The notes beneath the pieces are model-generated. The model was not told the origin of the DNA, ran no database searches, and saw nothing but the letters and a program-made list of their open reading frames with translations. Positions 53,241 to 63,484 of a stretch of 64,000 nt of DNA are shown one piece after another (position 1 is the stretch's first letter; every line of letters begins with the position of its first letter). Position numbers and translations under genes: made by a program. This stretch comes from Syntrophobacter sp. SbD1 (lineage in GTDB: Bacteria; Desulfobacterota; Syntrophobacteria; Syntrophobacterales; Syntrophobacteraceae): NCBI GenBank assembly GCA_900290365.1, contig OMOE01000002.1, positions 16,622 to 80,621 on the forward strand, read 5' to 3'.

Positions 53241-53255
53241 TGGCACACGAATTGC
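53241..53255 (+). promoter_or_regulatory. Sigma-54 (-24/-12) promoter
   Basis: TGGCACACGAATTGC = TGGCAC-N5-TTGC, upstream of the hydrogenase operon. Confidence 0.8.
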
Positions 53256-53415
53256 CCTGTAGAGCGTAGTTGCAACAAGACTCTACTGCTGCGAGAAGAC
53301 CTCACTCTATCTTTTGCCGGTTTTTTCGCAAGCTCGATTTTTATTCGCGACAGTGATGGACATAAGTCCGAGAGACTATCAATCCTTTGCCGAAGTGAAG
53401 ACGAGGAGAGCAGTA

Positions 53416-54294
53416 ATGGCGACGACCATTGAATATCCAGTCATTTGGCTCCAGGCGGCCACTTGCACGGGGTGCCCTGTTTCAGTCCTCAACTCGGTAA
53501 GCCCCACCATCAAGAATTTGCTCATCGATGAAATACTGCCCGGCAAGCATATCAGCCTAAGATTCCACACCACCGTTATGGCAGGCTGCGGGGAGCAAAT
53601 TATCAACGTCATGGAAAACACATGGAAGCAGCATAAAGATGGTTACCTGCTGGTGGTTGAAGGAGGGATACCCACTCGCGGCAATGGCAAATACTGCAGT
53701 CTGGGCGAGAGGAACGGCGCTCCCGTACCTATCGCCGCCAGAGTGGCCGAGCTTGGCGCCGACGCCTTGGCGGTAATCGCTCTGGGGACCTGCGCCGCTT
53801 ACGGCGGCGTCGCCGCCGCAGCCCCCAATTTTTCCAAAGCGGTCAGCGTAGCGGAGTTATTTCGTTCGACCGGGATCAATACTCCCCTGATAAATGTCCC
53901 GGGCTGTCCACCTCATCCCGACTGGTTCTCCGGGACTGTGGCAAATATTTTACTCAAGGGTTTGCCCGAGGCCGGGGATCTCGATGAGTTCGGACGCCCC
54001 AAGATATTCTACGGCCGCCTCATCCATGAGAATTGCCAGCGCCGGGCATACTATGATGAGAAGAAATTCGCTAAAAACCCTGGCGATGAGGGATGTCTTT
54101 ACGAATTGGGCTGTAAAGGACCGGTGACGCACGCTGACTGCCCAACCAGGCTGTGGAACGGCGGAACCAACTGGTGCGTGGGCAGCGGTGGAATGTGCAT
54201 AGGCTGCTGTAGTCCCGGCTTTCCCGACATGGTCTCACCTATATATCAGCAGGCCCCAGACCTGAGTTTGCCCAACATTGGAGCGAGCCGGTAG
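53416..54294 (+). CDS. NiFe hydrogenase small subunit, no Tat signal (predicted cytoplasmic)
   Basis: WLQAATCTGCPVSVLNSVSPTI, GTCAAYGG, VPGCPPHPDW, CIGCCSPGFPD; RBS before ATG 53416. Confidence 0.9.
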   Translation: MATTIEYPVIWLQAATCTGCPVSVLNSVSPTIKNLLIDEILPGKHISLRFHTTVMAGCGEQIINVMENTWKQHKDGYLLVVEGGIPTRGNGKYCSLGERNGAPVPIAARVAELGADALAVIALGTCAAYGGVAAAAPNFSKAVSVAELFRSTGINTPLINVPGCPPHPDWFSGTVANILLKGLPEAGDLDEFGRPKIFYGRLIHENCQRRAYYDEKKFAKNPGDEGCLYELGCKGPVTHADCPTRLWNGGTNWCVGSGGMCIGCCSPGFPDMVSPIYQQAPDLSLPNIGASR

Positions 54295-54309
54295 AGGAGG
54301 TTTGGACAA

Positions 54310-55869
54310 ATGAGGCGTATTTTGCTGGACCCCATTTCTCGCATCGAAGGGCATCTCAAGGTTGAAGTTTGCCTGGACAATGGCACGGTAAAAGAGGCTA
54401 AGTGTACAGGCACTCTTTTCCGGGGCATCGAGCTTATACTCCAGGGACGTGACCCGCGTGACGCTCAGCACCTGACTCAACGTATTTGCGGGGTATGTCC
54501 CACAAGCCACTCCATCGCCGCTGCTCTCAACCTGGACAGTGCTTTCGGCATCGCCGACAGGATACCGGATAACGGCAGGATTATCCGCAATCTGATTCTA
54601 GGCGCAGCTCACCTCTCTGATCACATCTTTCATTTTTATCACTTGGCCGCTTTGGACTATGTGGATGTGATCAAGGCAGCCGCCTATGACGGCAAAGACA
54701 CCGCTCTGAACTCCGTAAAAGCATTCATCGAGCGGGGAGAGCTCGGGCCTTTCGTGCCACGCTACGAGGGGGACTACCGCTTTTCGGCCTCTGTGGACCA
54801 GGAAATGATCGCCCACTATGTTCAGGCGCTGAAGGTCCGGCTCAAGTGCCAGGAAATGTTGGCCATTTTCGGAGGTAAGGTCCCGCACAACCCGGCGGTG
54901 GTTCCCGGTGGCGTTACCGAGCCGCCCACCGTGGACAAGATGGCCTCATTTTTTTGGCGGCTCAATGAAATCAGGGACTTCATAGACAATGTATATCTGC
55001 CGGATGTCTTCACGATCGCGAAGACCTATGGCGACTATTTCGAAATAGGGCGCGGATGCGGCAATCTGCTCTCCTTCGGCAACTACGACCTCGACGGGAC
55101 CAACGTCGACTATCTCGCGAGAAACCGTTTGATGAAACAGGGAACGGTATCTTTCGATCTGGAGTTGGGGCTGATCGAGCCGGCCAAGATCACAGAGTAT
55201 GTAGCTAATTCCTGGTATGAGGATTCCACCACCGGTCTCAAGCCGTCCGAAGGAAAGACAGTCCCCACCGAGAATTGGGACAAGGGCTACTCCTGGGTCA
55301 AAGCGCCGAGATACGACGGAAAGGTGTACGAGGTCGGACCACTGGCCAGAATATTGACCGGCTACCTTTCCGGTCAGCCTTCAATAAGAACACTGGTCGA
55401 TTCGGCCCTATCCGATGCCGGAATCCAACACAGGGCCTTGTTCTCAGTTCTTGGACGCCACTTGACGCGAGCCCTGTGCGCAAAAGTACTGGCCTATTCC
55501 ATGGGAGATTGGCTGCTCCAGCTCAGACCCGGGAACCCGGTATATATCCCCTATGAAATCCCCGAAGAGTCCACGGGCATGGGCCTGGTTGACGGTGCGC
55601 GAGGCGCCCTGGGCCATTGGATAGAAATCAGGAATAAGCGGATCAGCCGCTATCAGTGCGTGGTCCCGAGCACCTGGAATATGTCGCCGCGGGATGACCA
55701 GGGGCAGCCCGGGCCTCTGGAGCAGGCCCTTGTCGGGACCATGGTCAGAGATGAGGCTAATCCTTTTGAGCTGGTGCGCATCGTAAGGTCATTCGACCCG
55801 TGCCTTGCATGCGCCGTTCATGTGCTGACGCCCAAGGGGAGAACCCTGAGCGCATTTCGCGTGGGATGA
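54310..55869 (+). CDS. NiFe hydrogenase large subunit
   Basis: N-terminal RICGVCPTSHS and C-terminal DPCLACAVH motifs with a cleavable extension. Confidence 0.95.
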   Translation: MRRILLDPISRIEGHLKVEVCLDNGTVKEAKCTGTLFRGIELILQGRDPRDAQHLTQRICGVCPTSHSIAAALNLDSAFGIADRIPDNGRIIRNLILGAAHLSDHIFHFYHLAALDYVDVIKAAAYDGKDTALNSVKAFIERGELGPFVPRYEGDYRFSASVDQEMIAHYVQALKVRLKCQEMLAIFGGKVPHNPAVVPGGVTEPPTVDKMASFFWRLNEIRDFIDNVYLPDVFTIAKTYGDYFEIGRGCGNLLSFGNYDLDGTNVDYLARNRLMKQGTVSFDLELGLIEPAKITEYVANSWYEDSTTGLKPSEGKTVPTENWDKGYSWVKAPRYDGKVYEVGPLARILTGYLSGQPSIRTLVDSALSDAGIQHRALFSVLGRHLTRALCAKVLAYSMGDWLLQLRPGNPVYIPYEIPEESTGMGLVDGARGALGHWIEIRNKRISRYQCVVPSTWNMSPRDDQGQPGPLEQALVGTMVRDEANPFELVRIVRSFDPCLACAVHVLTPKGRTLSAFRVG

Positions 55870-56381
55870 TTCAAATGGGAACAGAGTGCAGAGGCAGAGT
55901 GGTGGTTTTGGGAGTAGGCAACGAACTGTTCAAAGATGAAGGGATTGGAGTACACGTGGTTCGGGAGCTTGCCAGGCAGGCTTTCACCTTTGAGGTGGAA
56001 ATCATCGAAGCCGGGACCGTCCCTGATTGCTGGCAGGGGGATAAGCCGGTGAGCAGGCTTGTGGTGATAGACGCAGTCCACGGAGGCGGTGAGCCCGGTG
56101 CTATCTACAAGTTCAGTCCGGAAGATGTTGATTTTGGAAACGGCATGCTGACCTCAAATCACCAGCTCAGCTTTCTGGATAGCCTCAAGATAGGCGAGAT
56201 TACCGGCTGTAAGCCTGAAAAGACGGTGATCATTGGAATTGAGCCAAAGGAGATAGCATGGGGGACTGAGCTTTCGGACCAACTGCGGGACCGCATCCCC
56301 GAAATCGTCAAAATAGTATTGCAAGAGGTTTCACCTGAGCCGGAAACCGGCTTGATGAGGGATGGACATGCTTATCACTGA
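55866..56381 (+). CDS. Hydrogenase maturation protease (HyaD/HycI family)
   Basis: VVVLGVGNELFKDEGIGVHVVREL, VIDAVHGGGEPG; overlaps large-subunit stop. Confidence 0.9.
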   Translation: MIQMGTECRGRVVVLGVGNELFKDEGIGVHVVRELARQAFTFEVEIIEAGTVPDCWQGDKPVSRLVVIDAVHGGGEPGAIYKFSPEDVDFGNGMLTSNHQLSFLDSLKIGEITGCKPEKTVIIGIEPKEIAWGTELSDQLRDRIPEIVKIVLQEVSPEPETGLMRDGHAYH

Positions 56382-57024
56382 ACAAAAACCAATGGAAGAG
56401 ATCCTCTCGTATCTCGGCGGCGAAGAAAAGGTTTTCATTGTGGGGTGCAAGGGCTGTGCGGAGGGATGTCAAACCGGCGGTGAGCAACAGGCTATAGGAA
56501 TGGAGAAAGAGTTGGAGGCAGAAGGCAAAACGGTCACCGGAATCTGCCTGGTCGATTTTGCCTGCAACGAGCAACTTACCAGGATGATGTTCGAAGCGCA
56601 CGAGAGCAAGATCGTGGACTCTGACTCGCTGTTGGTGCTCTGCTGCGGCATTGGCATCCAGGCTGTGGCATCCGTAGTCGATAAGGTGGTCCATCCCGGC
56701 TGCAATACGGTTTCCCTAGGAGGCCGTCATGGGGAATGGAGGGATGGGGAGCGCTGCCAGGAGTGCGGCCAGTGCGTGCTGGAATATACCGGCGGAATCT
56801 GCCCCATCGCCAGGTGTGCCAAACAGATTCTCCATGGCCCATGCGGCGGCTCGGTGGGTGGGAAGTGCGAGGTCTCACCCGATTTACCCTGCGGATGGCA
56901 ACTGATTATCGACAGGCTTACCAGGATCGGCAGACTGGACCGGCTTACGGATGTCGTGCCGCCCAAAGACTGGGGCGTCAGTCTTACAGGCGGCCCTCCA
57001 ACTCGGCCGATAAAAAGGCAATAG
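56362..57024 (+). CDS. metV: MetV-type methylene-THF reductase subunit, divergent third copy
   Basis: IVGCKGCAEGCQTGGEQQ, CQECGQCVLEYTGGICPIARCAKQILHGPCGG. Confidence 0.82.
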   Translation: MDMLITEQKPMEEILSYLGGEEKVFIVGCKGCAEGCQTGGEQQAIGMEKELEAEGKTVTGICLVDFACNEQLTRMMFEAHESKIVDSDSLLVLCCGIGIQAVASVVDKVVHPGCNTVSLGGRHGEWRDGERCQECGQCVLEYTGGICPIARCAKQILHGPCGGSVGGKCEVSPDLPCGWQLIIDRLTRIGRLDRLTDVVPPKDWGVSLTGGPPTRPIKRQ

Positions 57025-57036
57025 AGGAGGGATGGA

Positions 57037-58203
57037 TTGCAGATCGCCGCTATCAGCAAAGCTCTCGGGGAATCGAGTCTTTTCATGGAACTGAGCGATG
57101 AAGAAAGGGACAAGATTGCCCAATTCAGTCGCGAAATGACCTTCGAGACCGGCGATATCCTGTTCCGCGAGGGTGACCCGGCTGAGAATCTTTACATCGT
57201 CCTATCTGGAACGGTAGCGGTGGAGGTGGGGCTTCTCGGCCGCCAAAGGCGCCGGTGCGCAACTATAGCCACGGCGCGCAGGGGTGAGTCCGTGGGATGG
57301 TCGGCAGGAATTGATTTACAGCGATATCTTGCTTCGGCCTATGCCCTGGAAAAGACCGCAGCAGTGGCAGTGGATCGAAGAGCAATCCCCATTCTCTTCA
57401 TTGATAATCCGGCTTCAGGTCTTCGTGTGATGGAGAAGTTGGTTGGATTGGCGCGTTCCCGGCTGACCCGCACTACGGAGATACTGGCCACTATGCTGTC
57501 CACGGCGGCCCATGACTTGAAGTCCCCGCTGGCTGCAATAGAGAGCTTGCATAGGGTGATTTTAGACGGTTATGCCGGGGAAACAAACGAACAACAGCAA
57601 AAACTGCTGACCAGGGCTGGAGTCAGAATCAAAGGACTGGTCTCCCAGATCGATGACATCTTCGACATTTCCCGCATCGAGTCCCAGGACATGCAGCGAG
57701 AGGCGGTCTCTATTGTGGATATAGCGAAAAACTCCATTGAGAACGCCAGACCCGGGGCCGTCGAGAAGAATATAGAACTGGTGGCTGATTGGCAAATGGA
57801 ACAACTGTCTATCCCCGGAGAGCAGACCCGGCTGCAGCAGGCACTCGGCAACCTGCTCGGCAACGCAATCAAATTCACGCAGAGCGGTGGCGAGGTTACC
57901 CTGAGGATTACGGATGATAATGAGAATCAAAGAATAGTTGTGGAGATTATGGATAACGGGGCTGGAATCGCCGGGGAGGATCTTCCCAGGATCTTCGACG
58001 ACTTCTATCGAGGAAAGGATTCACCCATAGGGGGTGCAGGCGTAGGACTATCCAATACCAAAAGGATTATTGAGGCTCATGGCGGACGCATATGGGCTGA
58101 CAGCCCCGACCCTGAATCAGAAAAAGGCGCCAGGTTTACCTTCACTTTGCCCAAGGGACGATCAGGCCCAACACAAGAAGAACAAGGAGAGATCCAGCCA
58201 TGA
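57037..58203 (+). CDS. Histidine kinase with N-terminal cyclic-nucleotide-binding-like domain
   Basis: FETGDILFREGDPAENLYIVLSGTVAVEV; AAHDLKSPLAAIESLH; DNGAGIAGEDLPRIFDDFYRGK; TTG start with RBS. Confidence 0.88.
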   Translation: MQIAAISKALGESSLFMELSDEERDKIAQFSREMTFETGDILFREGDPAENLYIVLSGTVAVEVGLLGRQRRRCATIATARRGESVGWSAGIDLQRYLASAYALEKTAAVAVDRRAIPILFIDNPASGLRVMEKLVGLARSRLTRTTEILATMLSTAAHDLKSPLAAIESLHRVILDGYAGETNEQQQKLLTRAGVRIKGLVSQIDDIFDISRIESQDMQREAVSIVDIAKNSIENARPGAVEKNIELVADWQMEQLSIPGEQTRLQQALGNLLGNAIKFTQSGGEVTLRITDDNENQRIVVEIMDNGAGIAGEDLPRIFDDFYRGKDSPIGGAGVGLSNTKRIIEAHGGRIWADSPDPESEKGARFTFTLPKGRSGPTQEEQGEIQP

Positions 58204-59117
58204 AAGCAGGAACCAATCTTGAGAAAGTGCTGGAGAGCAAGAGGTTCGCAGTTACTGCCGAAGTGGGTCCTCCCAAAGGGGCTGGAACTTCGGGAGTATT
58301 GAAGAAGGGTGAGAAACTAAAGGAGTTTACCGACGCCATAAACGTAACCGACAATCAAACCGCTATAGTCCGGATGTGCAGCTTGGCGGGATGCACGCTA
58401 CTCAAGCGTGTGGGAGTGGACCCTGTGTTGCAAATGGTTGTGCGCGACCGCAACCGCATCGCCATTCAAAGCGACATCCTGGGAGCAGTGGCGTTGGGCA
58501 TAGGTAATATACTTTGCCTGTCGGGGGATTACCAGTCCTTTGGCAACCATCCCACTGCCAAGGGGGTCTATGACCTGGATTCGGTACAACTCATCAACAC
58601 GCTTAAAAAAATGCGCGATGAACGCAAATTCATCTGCGGCGAGGCTATCGCCGGAGAACTTCCTCTGTTTATCGGAGCTGTCGAAAACCCTTTTGCAGAC
58701 CCTTTTGAATATCGAGTGTTCAGGCTGGCGAGAAAAGTTAAGGCTGGTGTCGATTTCATCCAAACTCAGGCAGTGTTCGATGTTGCCAGGTTCGAGAAGT
58801 GGATGAAGTTGATTAAAGACCATGGTCTCGAAGAGCAGGTGCATATTTTGGCTGGAATTATACCGGTTAAATCGGCAGGTATGGCCCGCTATATGAGGGA
58901 TTACGTCTCAGGGGTCACCGTCCCCGATGAAGTCGTCACCAGGCTGGAGCAGGCCACAGACGTTAAGGAAGAGGGCTTGAAGATAAGCTTGGAGATCATT
59001 GAGCAGATTATGGAGATACCGCAGGTTCATGGAATTCATATAATGGCGGTGGGTTGGGAAGAAATAGTACCGGTTATTGTGGAACAAGCGGGCCTTCTGC
59101 CCAGACCTGAAGTCTAA
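58200..59117 (+). CDS. metF: Methylenetetrahydrofolate reductase
   Basis: FAVTAEVGPPKGAGTSG, INVTDNQTAIVRMCSLAGC, VRDRNRIAIQSDILGA; overlaps the kinase gene by 4 nt. Confidence 0.9.
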   Translation: MKAGTNLEKVLESKRFAVTAEVGPPKGAGTSGVLKKGEKLKEFTDAINVTDNQTAIVRMCSLAGCTLLKRVGVDPVLQMVVRDRNRIAIQSDILGAVALGIGNILCLSGDYQSFGNHPTAKGVYDLDSVQLINTLKKMRDERKFICGEAIAGELPLFIGAVENPFADPFEYRVFRLARKVKAGVDFIQTQAVFDVARFEKWMKLIKDHGLEEQVHILAGIIPVKSAGMARYMRDYVSGVTVPDEVVTRLEQATDVKEEGLKISLEIIEQIMEIPQVHGIHIMAVGWEEIVPVIVEQAGLLPRPEV

Positions 59118-59132
59118 GAGATAGGAGATCAG

Positions 59133-59528
59133 ATGGAGCCGAAAGCAAAGATACTACTCGTCGATGACGACCCCGATATAATCGAAGCAATGTGCGCAGT
59201 ACTGCACGAGTATGCCTTGATCACCGCCAGGGATGGTCTGGAAGGGCTGGCGAAGCTGAGGTCGGAAAAACCGGACCTGATGATCCTCGATCTGATGATG
59301 CCCAGGATGGACGGTTTTGCAGTCTGCGAGGAGCTTCAAGACCCCAGGTGGGCCAAATACAGCAACATTCCCATAATTATACTGACATCGGTAAGGGAAG
59401 GCGCCGGCCGTCGCCGCTATGAACTGGGCACCGGCTTGCAGCTAAGGGTCAATGACTACATAGAAAAACCGATCGACCCCCCTACTTTGCTGATGAGAGT
59501 GAAGACTTACCTCAGGAAGAACGGGTGA
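59133..59528 (+). CDS. Single-domain response regulator
   Basis: ILLVDDDPDIIEAMCAVL...LMILDLMMPRMDGFAV...DYIEKPID. Confidence 0.9.
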   Translation: MEPKAKILLVDDDPDIIEAMCAVLHEYALITARDGLEGLAKLRSEKPDLMILDLMMPRMDGFAVCEELQDPRWAKYSNIPIIILTSVREGAGRRRYELGTGLQLRVNDYIEKPIDPPTLLMRVKTYLRKNG

Positions 59529-59532
59529 CGGA

Positions 59533-61935
59533 ATGATTTCCGAAGGTCTTGAAACTGCCAAAACAGGCCACCACTCCTTAACCGGGGAGAGCACCGGTTT
59601 GCCGGATTCGACATTTTTCCGAGCCTGCTTCAGCCGTTTCCCCGCTCCTGTGATAGTTGCGGATATGCAATCGAATATCCTGTTTTTCAATGAGTCTGCA
59701 CAAACTTTTACAGGATGCGGATTAACTGCCGGGGACCGCCTTGTCTGCTCCGATATTTTTCGCAATGCTGAAAATGAACAGTTTTCTCCGATCGAGGAAT
59801 GTATCAAGCAAGGGACCCTGGATGAGTTTAAGATCCACTTCAGGAATCACGCGGGCGACTGGTCGTGTTTTTTGCTGTCTGCGCAGTTGGTAAATGACAG
59901 TTGCGGCAATCCCGCAGAATGTGTGTTCATACTGCGAACTGCCTCATCGGTTGCCGCCGGACCGGCGCAAAGCCCACAGGGCGGTGGAACCGCCAGCCGG
60001 GTCAGCCACTCAAACCTTCGGCGGTGGCAAGAAAATCTTTGCAAAATCTCAAGAACCTCGATGTTAGTTTCACAGGACCATATATTTGCCAGCGTGATCG
60101 ACCATTTCCCGATGCCATTTTTTATCGTCGATACGAATTTGACGATCACCTATATGAACGACCACATGGAGAAACTCACCGGCTTCAGCAGGAGTGAGGT
60201 GGTCAACCGTATGAGTTGTGCCGAAGTGCTGCGAACTTCTTCCTGCCATACAGAAGATTGCCTGTTGAAGCAGGCAATGGAAATCGGGACTCCTGTCGCC
60301 GGAATGCGGCACATCATTTGTGACCGTTCAGGAAGAGAAATCCCTGTAGCGGTGCACTGTTCCATGATTACGGATTCGGAAAACAGGGTGATTGGGGGAT
60401 TTAAGGCCTTCAGAGACATAACCCCGCTCTTCGAAGCCGAACAAAAAATCAGGATGCTCCTGGAAATTACCCAGGAGGGTATCCTGATGGTCGATGAAAA
60501 CGACCGGGTAATTTACGTCAATTCCAAGATGGTTGAGATACTCGAGCATCCTGAGGGTGACCTGATCGGCAAAGATGTCAAAGGACTCCTTCCACCCCAG
60601 TTGCTGAGCATAACGCGTGATCTGGCCCTGAAAGTCGATAAGCAACATTACCAGGCAGTGCGCTTCTGCAGTACAATCCAGCCTGCCGCCCCAACCTCGA
60701 ATCGGGAGGATCGCGTATTTGAAACCTGCATAGTTGTGGCCAGGTTTGGTAAGGGCTTCAACACCTGTATGTATTTCCAGGACATCACCAAGCGTATTCA
60801 AATGGAACGGGAGTTGTTGAGCGCGAACGGTTTTCTCAACAACATCATCAAGAGTTCGGCGGACGGCATAGTGGTGGCCGATCTTAAAGGCGACATCCTC
60901 ATTTACAATGATTCGGCCGAGCGGATTCTTGGATACAGCGCCGATGAAGTTATAGGCAGGCCGGGTTCTCTGTTCAAGATTGCCAACATCGAGATTGCAA
61001 AAGAGAATATGCGGCGTATGCGAAGCGGCGATTATGGGCCGACCGGCAAGCTCACCTCTACTCGAGTAACTCTGGACAGAAAAGATGGTGAAGAGGTACC
61101 CGTAAATTTCTCTGCGGCAATCATAAGCGAAGGCGGCCGTGAGATAGGGACTGTAGGCATATTTTCCGATCTCAGGGAACATTTGCGGATGCGCAAAGAG
61201 TTGGAACACACTCGAAGGCAGTTGATGCAGGCCGAGAAGATCGCCTCAATCGGAAGGCTGGCGGCAGGTATAGCTCATGAAATAAATAACCCTCTTTCCG
61301 GCATCCTGATATTTGCTGATATACTCCTGAAAGATTTGCCCGCCCACAATCCGCAGTGGGGTGCGGACCTTCAGGAAATCATCGATCAAACGATGCGCTG
61401 TAAGGAAATTGTGGCGCGTCTGCTCGAATTCAGCAGGCAGTCGGTAGGTCAGAGATTAAACTCTGAAATAAATGCAGTCATTGCACGTTCCATGGAACTG
61501 TTAAGTCATCAAGCACTTTTTCACAATATAGAATTCGTCACGGACCTCCAGCCCGATATTCCGTTGATGACCTGCGACCCGGGCCAGCTTCAACAGGTCT
61601 TCATCAATTTCATCCTCAATGCCGGAACGGCCATGGGGGGTAGAGGCAAGATAACAATCACCAGCAGGTTCGATCCAGCTTACGATGAGGTCACAGTGGA
61701 ATTTGCAGACACCGGTCCGGGAATTCCGGTTGAAATCATGAGCAAAATATTCGATCCGTTTTTTACCACCAAGGAACCTGGAGAGGGTACCGGGTTGGGG
61801 CTTTCCGTCGCCTATGGAATAATCCAGCAGCATGGCGGCGATATTTCGGTTGCGAACTCTGCTTCAGGCGGGGCCGTATTCAAGGTCGTATTGCCATTGG
61901 AATGCCCTGAAAAGACGACCGAATTCGCATATTGA
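59533..61935 (+). CDS. Multi-PAS sensor histidine kinase, paralogue of 45120-47420
   Basis: PAS repeats; [57 protein letters not shown]. Confidence 0.92.
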   Translation: MISEGLETAKTGHHSLTGESTGLPDSTFFRACFSRFPAPVIVADMQSNILFFNESAQTFTGCGLTAGDRLVCSDIFRNAENEQFSPIEECIKQGTLDEFKIHFRNHAGDWSCFLLSAQLVNDSCGNPAECVFILRTASSVAAGPAQSPQGGGTASRVSHSNLRRWQENLCKISRTSMLVSQDHIFASVIDHFPMPFFIVDTNLTITYMNDHMEKLTGFSRSEVVNRMSCAEVLRTSSCHTEDCLLKQAMEIGTPVAGMRHIICDRSGREIPVAVHCSMITDSENRVIGGFKAFRDITPLFEAEQKIRMLLEITQEGILMVDENDRVIYVNSKMVEILEHPEGDLIGKDVKGLLPPQLLSITRDLALKVDKQHYQAVRFCSTIQPAAPTSNREDRVFETCIVVARFGKGFNTCMYFQDITKRIQMERELLSANGFLNNIIKSSADGIVVADLKGDILIYNDSAERILGYSADEVIGRPGSLFKIANIEIAKENMRRMRSGDYGPTGKLTSTRVTLDRKDGEEVPVNFSAAIISEGGREIGTVGIFSDLREHLRMRKELEHTRRQLMQAEKIASIGRLAAGIAHEINNPLSGILIFADILLKDLPAHNPQWGADLQEIIDQTMRCKEIVARLLEFSRQSVGQRLNSEINAVIARSMELLSHQALFHNIEFVTDLQPDIPLMTCDPGQLQQVFINFILNAGTAMGGRGKITITSRFDPAYDEVTVEFADTGPGIPVEIMSKIFDPFFTTKEPGEGTGLGLSVAYGIIQQHGGDISVANSASGGAVFKVVLPLECPEKTTEFAY

Positions 61936-61980
61936 AGCCGAGGCAGGCCGCAGGAATCAGAGATCATAAAGGTTGATGGC

Positions 61981-63483
61981 ATGCAAACCATTCTGGTTGT
62001 TGATGATGAGAGGGTGATAAGAGAAGGCTGCTGCCGCCTTCTGGCGCAGGAAGGATTCGAAGTTCTGGCTGCGGAAAACGGCAGGGAGGCGCTTGATTTG
62101 CTATCTACGAAATCGCCCGATTTGGTTCTGTGTGATCTGGTAATGCCGGTAATGGGCGCTTTGGAGGTGTTGGAAGAAGTAAAGGCCAATTACCCTGATT
62201 TACCCCTGATCATTATTACAGGGCACGGCACAGTAGCCAATGCCGTCGAGGCCATGCAGAAAGGCGCCTTTGATTTCGTAACAAAACCGTTCAGGGCCGA
62301 CCATCTGGTCCTCATTATAAACAGGGCGCTTCAGAACCGGGAACTGCAGCGCTGCACCAGAGAACTTCAGGAAGCCCGGGCCGCAAACCTCTATGACCTA
62401 TCGGTGGAAAGGAGCCGGACCAGGACTATTATCAACTGCATGGCCGATGGTGTCATGGTGACAAATCGCGACCTTGAGATCGTGCTTCACAATCCGGCAT
62501 TGATAAAGCTGTTCGAATTTCCCAGACCACTGGAGGAACCCTGTGCATTACGCGACTGTATAGTGGATGAAGACCTGGAGAATAATCTCAGAACCGTTCT
62601 GAATTCGTCTGGTAAAGAGGCCATACAGATGTCGCGAGAATTTTGCAAAGGGGAAAAATATCTCCATGCAGTCTCGGCCTCTATTTCCGGATTAGACAGC
62701 CAGCCCTTGGGTACGGTAACCGTTTTTCAGGACGTTACTGCTTTCAAACAAATCAATGAAATGAAGTCCAACTTCGTGCAGTTGGTTTCCCATGAGCTGA
62801 GGTCTCCCCTGGCCTCTATCAAGCAGCTTTTAGCGGTCGTTCAGGATGGTCTGGCCGGTGAGTTGACCGAAAAACAAAAAGAGCTTTTGGGTCGATCTCA
62901 ACTAAAGATTCAGGATTTGCTCGATCTTATCACTGACTTACTCGACGTCACCAAAATCGAAAGCGGTCAAGTGTTGCAGCAAAGGGAGCCGGTAAATCTG
63001 GCTGAAGTGTTCGATCATATTATCACGCTTATGAAACCGAGGGCGGAGAGCCAGAGTATCATATTGAGGCTGAAAATCCCGGCGGTGCTCCCTCTCATAC
63101 AGGCAGATCCTAGAAACATGGAGGAGCTTTTTTCCAACCTGATCAGCAATGCGATCAACTATTCCCCCGGCGGCGGAGAAGTAACGATATCGGCCGTTCC
63201 ATACGGGAACTTTCTTGAAATCTGTGTGAGCGATACCGGGATAGGTATTGAACCTCAAGAGATTCCAAAGATTTTCGATAAGTATTACCGGATCAAGGAC
63301 CAGAGAACAAGGCATGTTAGAGGCAGCGGTCTGGGACTTGCCATTGTGAAGGGAATTGTCGAATCGCACTGCGGATCTGTGGAGGTTGAGAGCGAGCCCG
63401 GTGCCGGAACCACTTTTCGTGTGCTGCTGCCACACTTGGATAATTTAAACCAACTTTTAACCGAACAGGCGAAGGAGGCTTAA
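61981..63483 (+). CDS. Hybrid REC-PAS-HisKA-HATPase histidine kinase, paralogue of 47471-48931
   Basis: ILVVDDERVIREGCCRLL; FVQLVSHELRSPLASIKQLL; FDKYYRIKDQRTRHVRGSGLGLAIVKGI. Confidence 0.92.
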   Translation: MQTILVVDDERVIREGCCRLLAQEGFEVLAAENGREALDLLSTKSPDLVLCDLVMPVMGALEVLEEVKANYPDLPLIIITGHGTVANAVEAMQKGAFDFVTKPFRADHLVLIINRALQNRELQRCTRELQEARAANLYDLSVERSRTRTIINCMADGVMVTNRDLEIVLHNPALIKLFEFPRPLEEPCALRDCIVDEDLENNLRTVLNSSGKEAIQMSREFCKGEKYLHAVSASISGLDSQPLGTVTVFQDVTAFKQINEMKSNFVQLVSHELRSPLASIKQLLAVVQDGLAGELTEKQKELLGRSQLKIQDLLDLITDLLDVTKIESGQVLQQREPVNLAEVFDHIITLMKPRAESQSIILRLKIPAVLPLIQADPRNMEELFSNLISNAINYSPGGGEVTISAVPYGNFLEICVSDTGIGIEPQEIPKIFDKYYRIKDQRTRHVRGSGLGLAIVKGIVESHCGSVEVESEPGAGTTFRVLLPHLDNLNQLLTEQAKEA

Positions 63484-63484
63484 A

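Noticed and set aside
54310-55869. Possible [NiFeSe] hydrogenase given Sec usage nearby
   Set aside because: The C-terminal active-site motif reads DPCLACAVH with standard Cys codons and no in-frame TGA.
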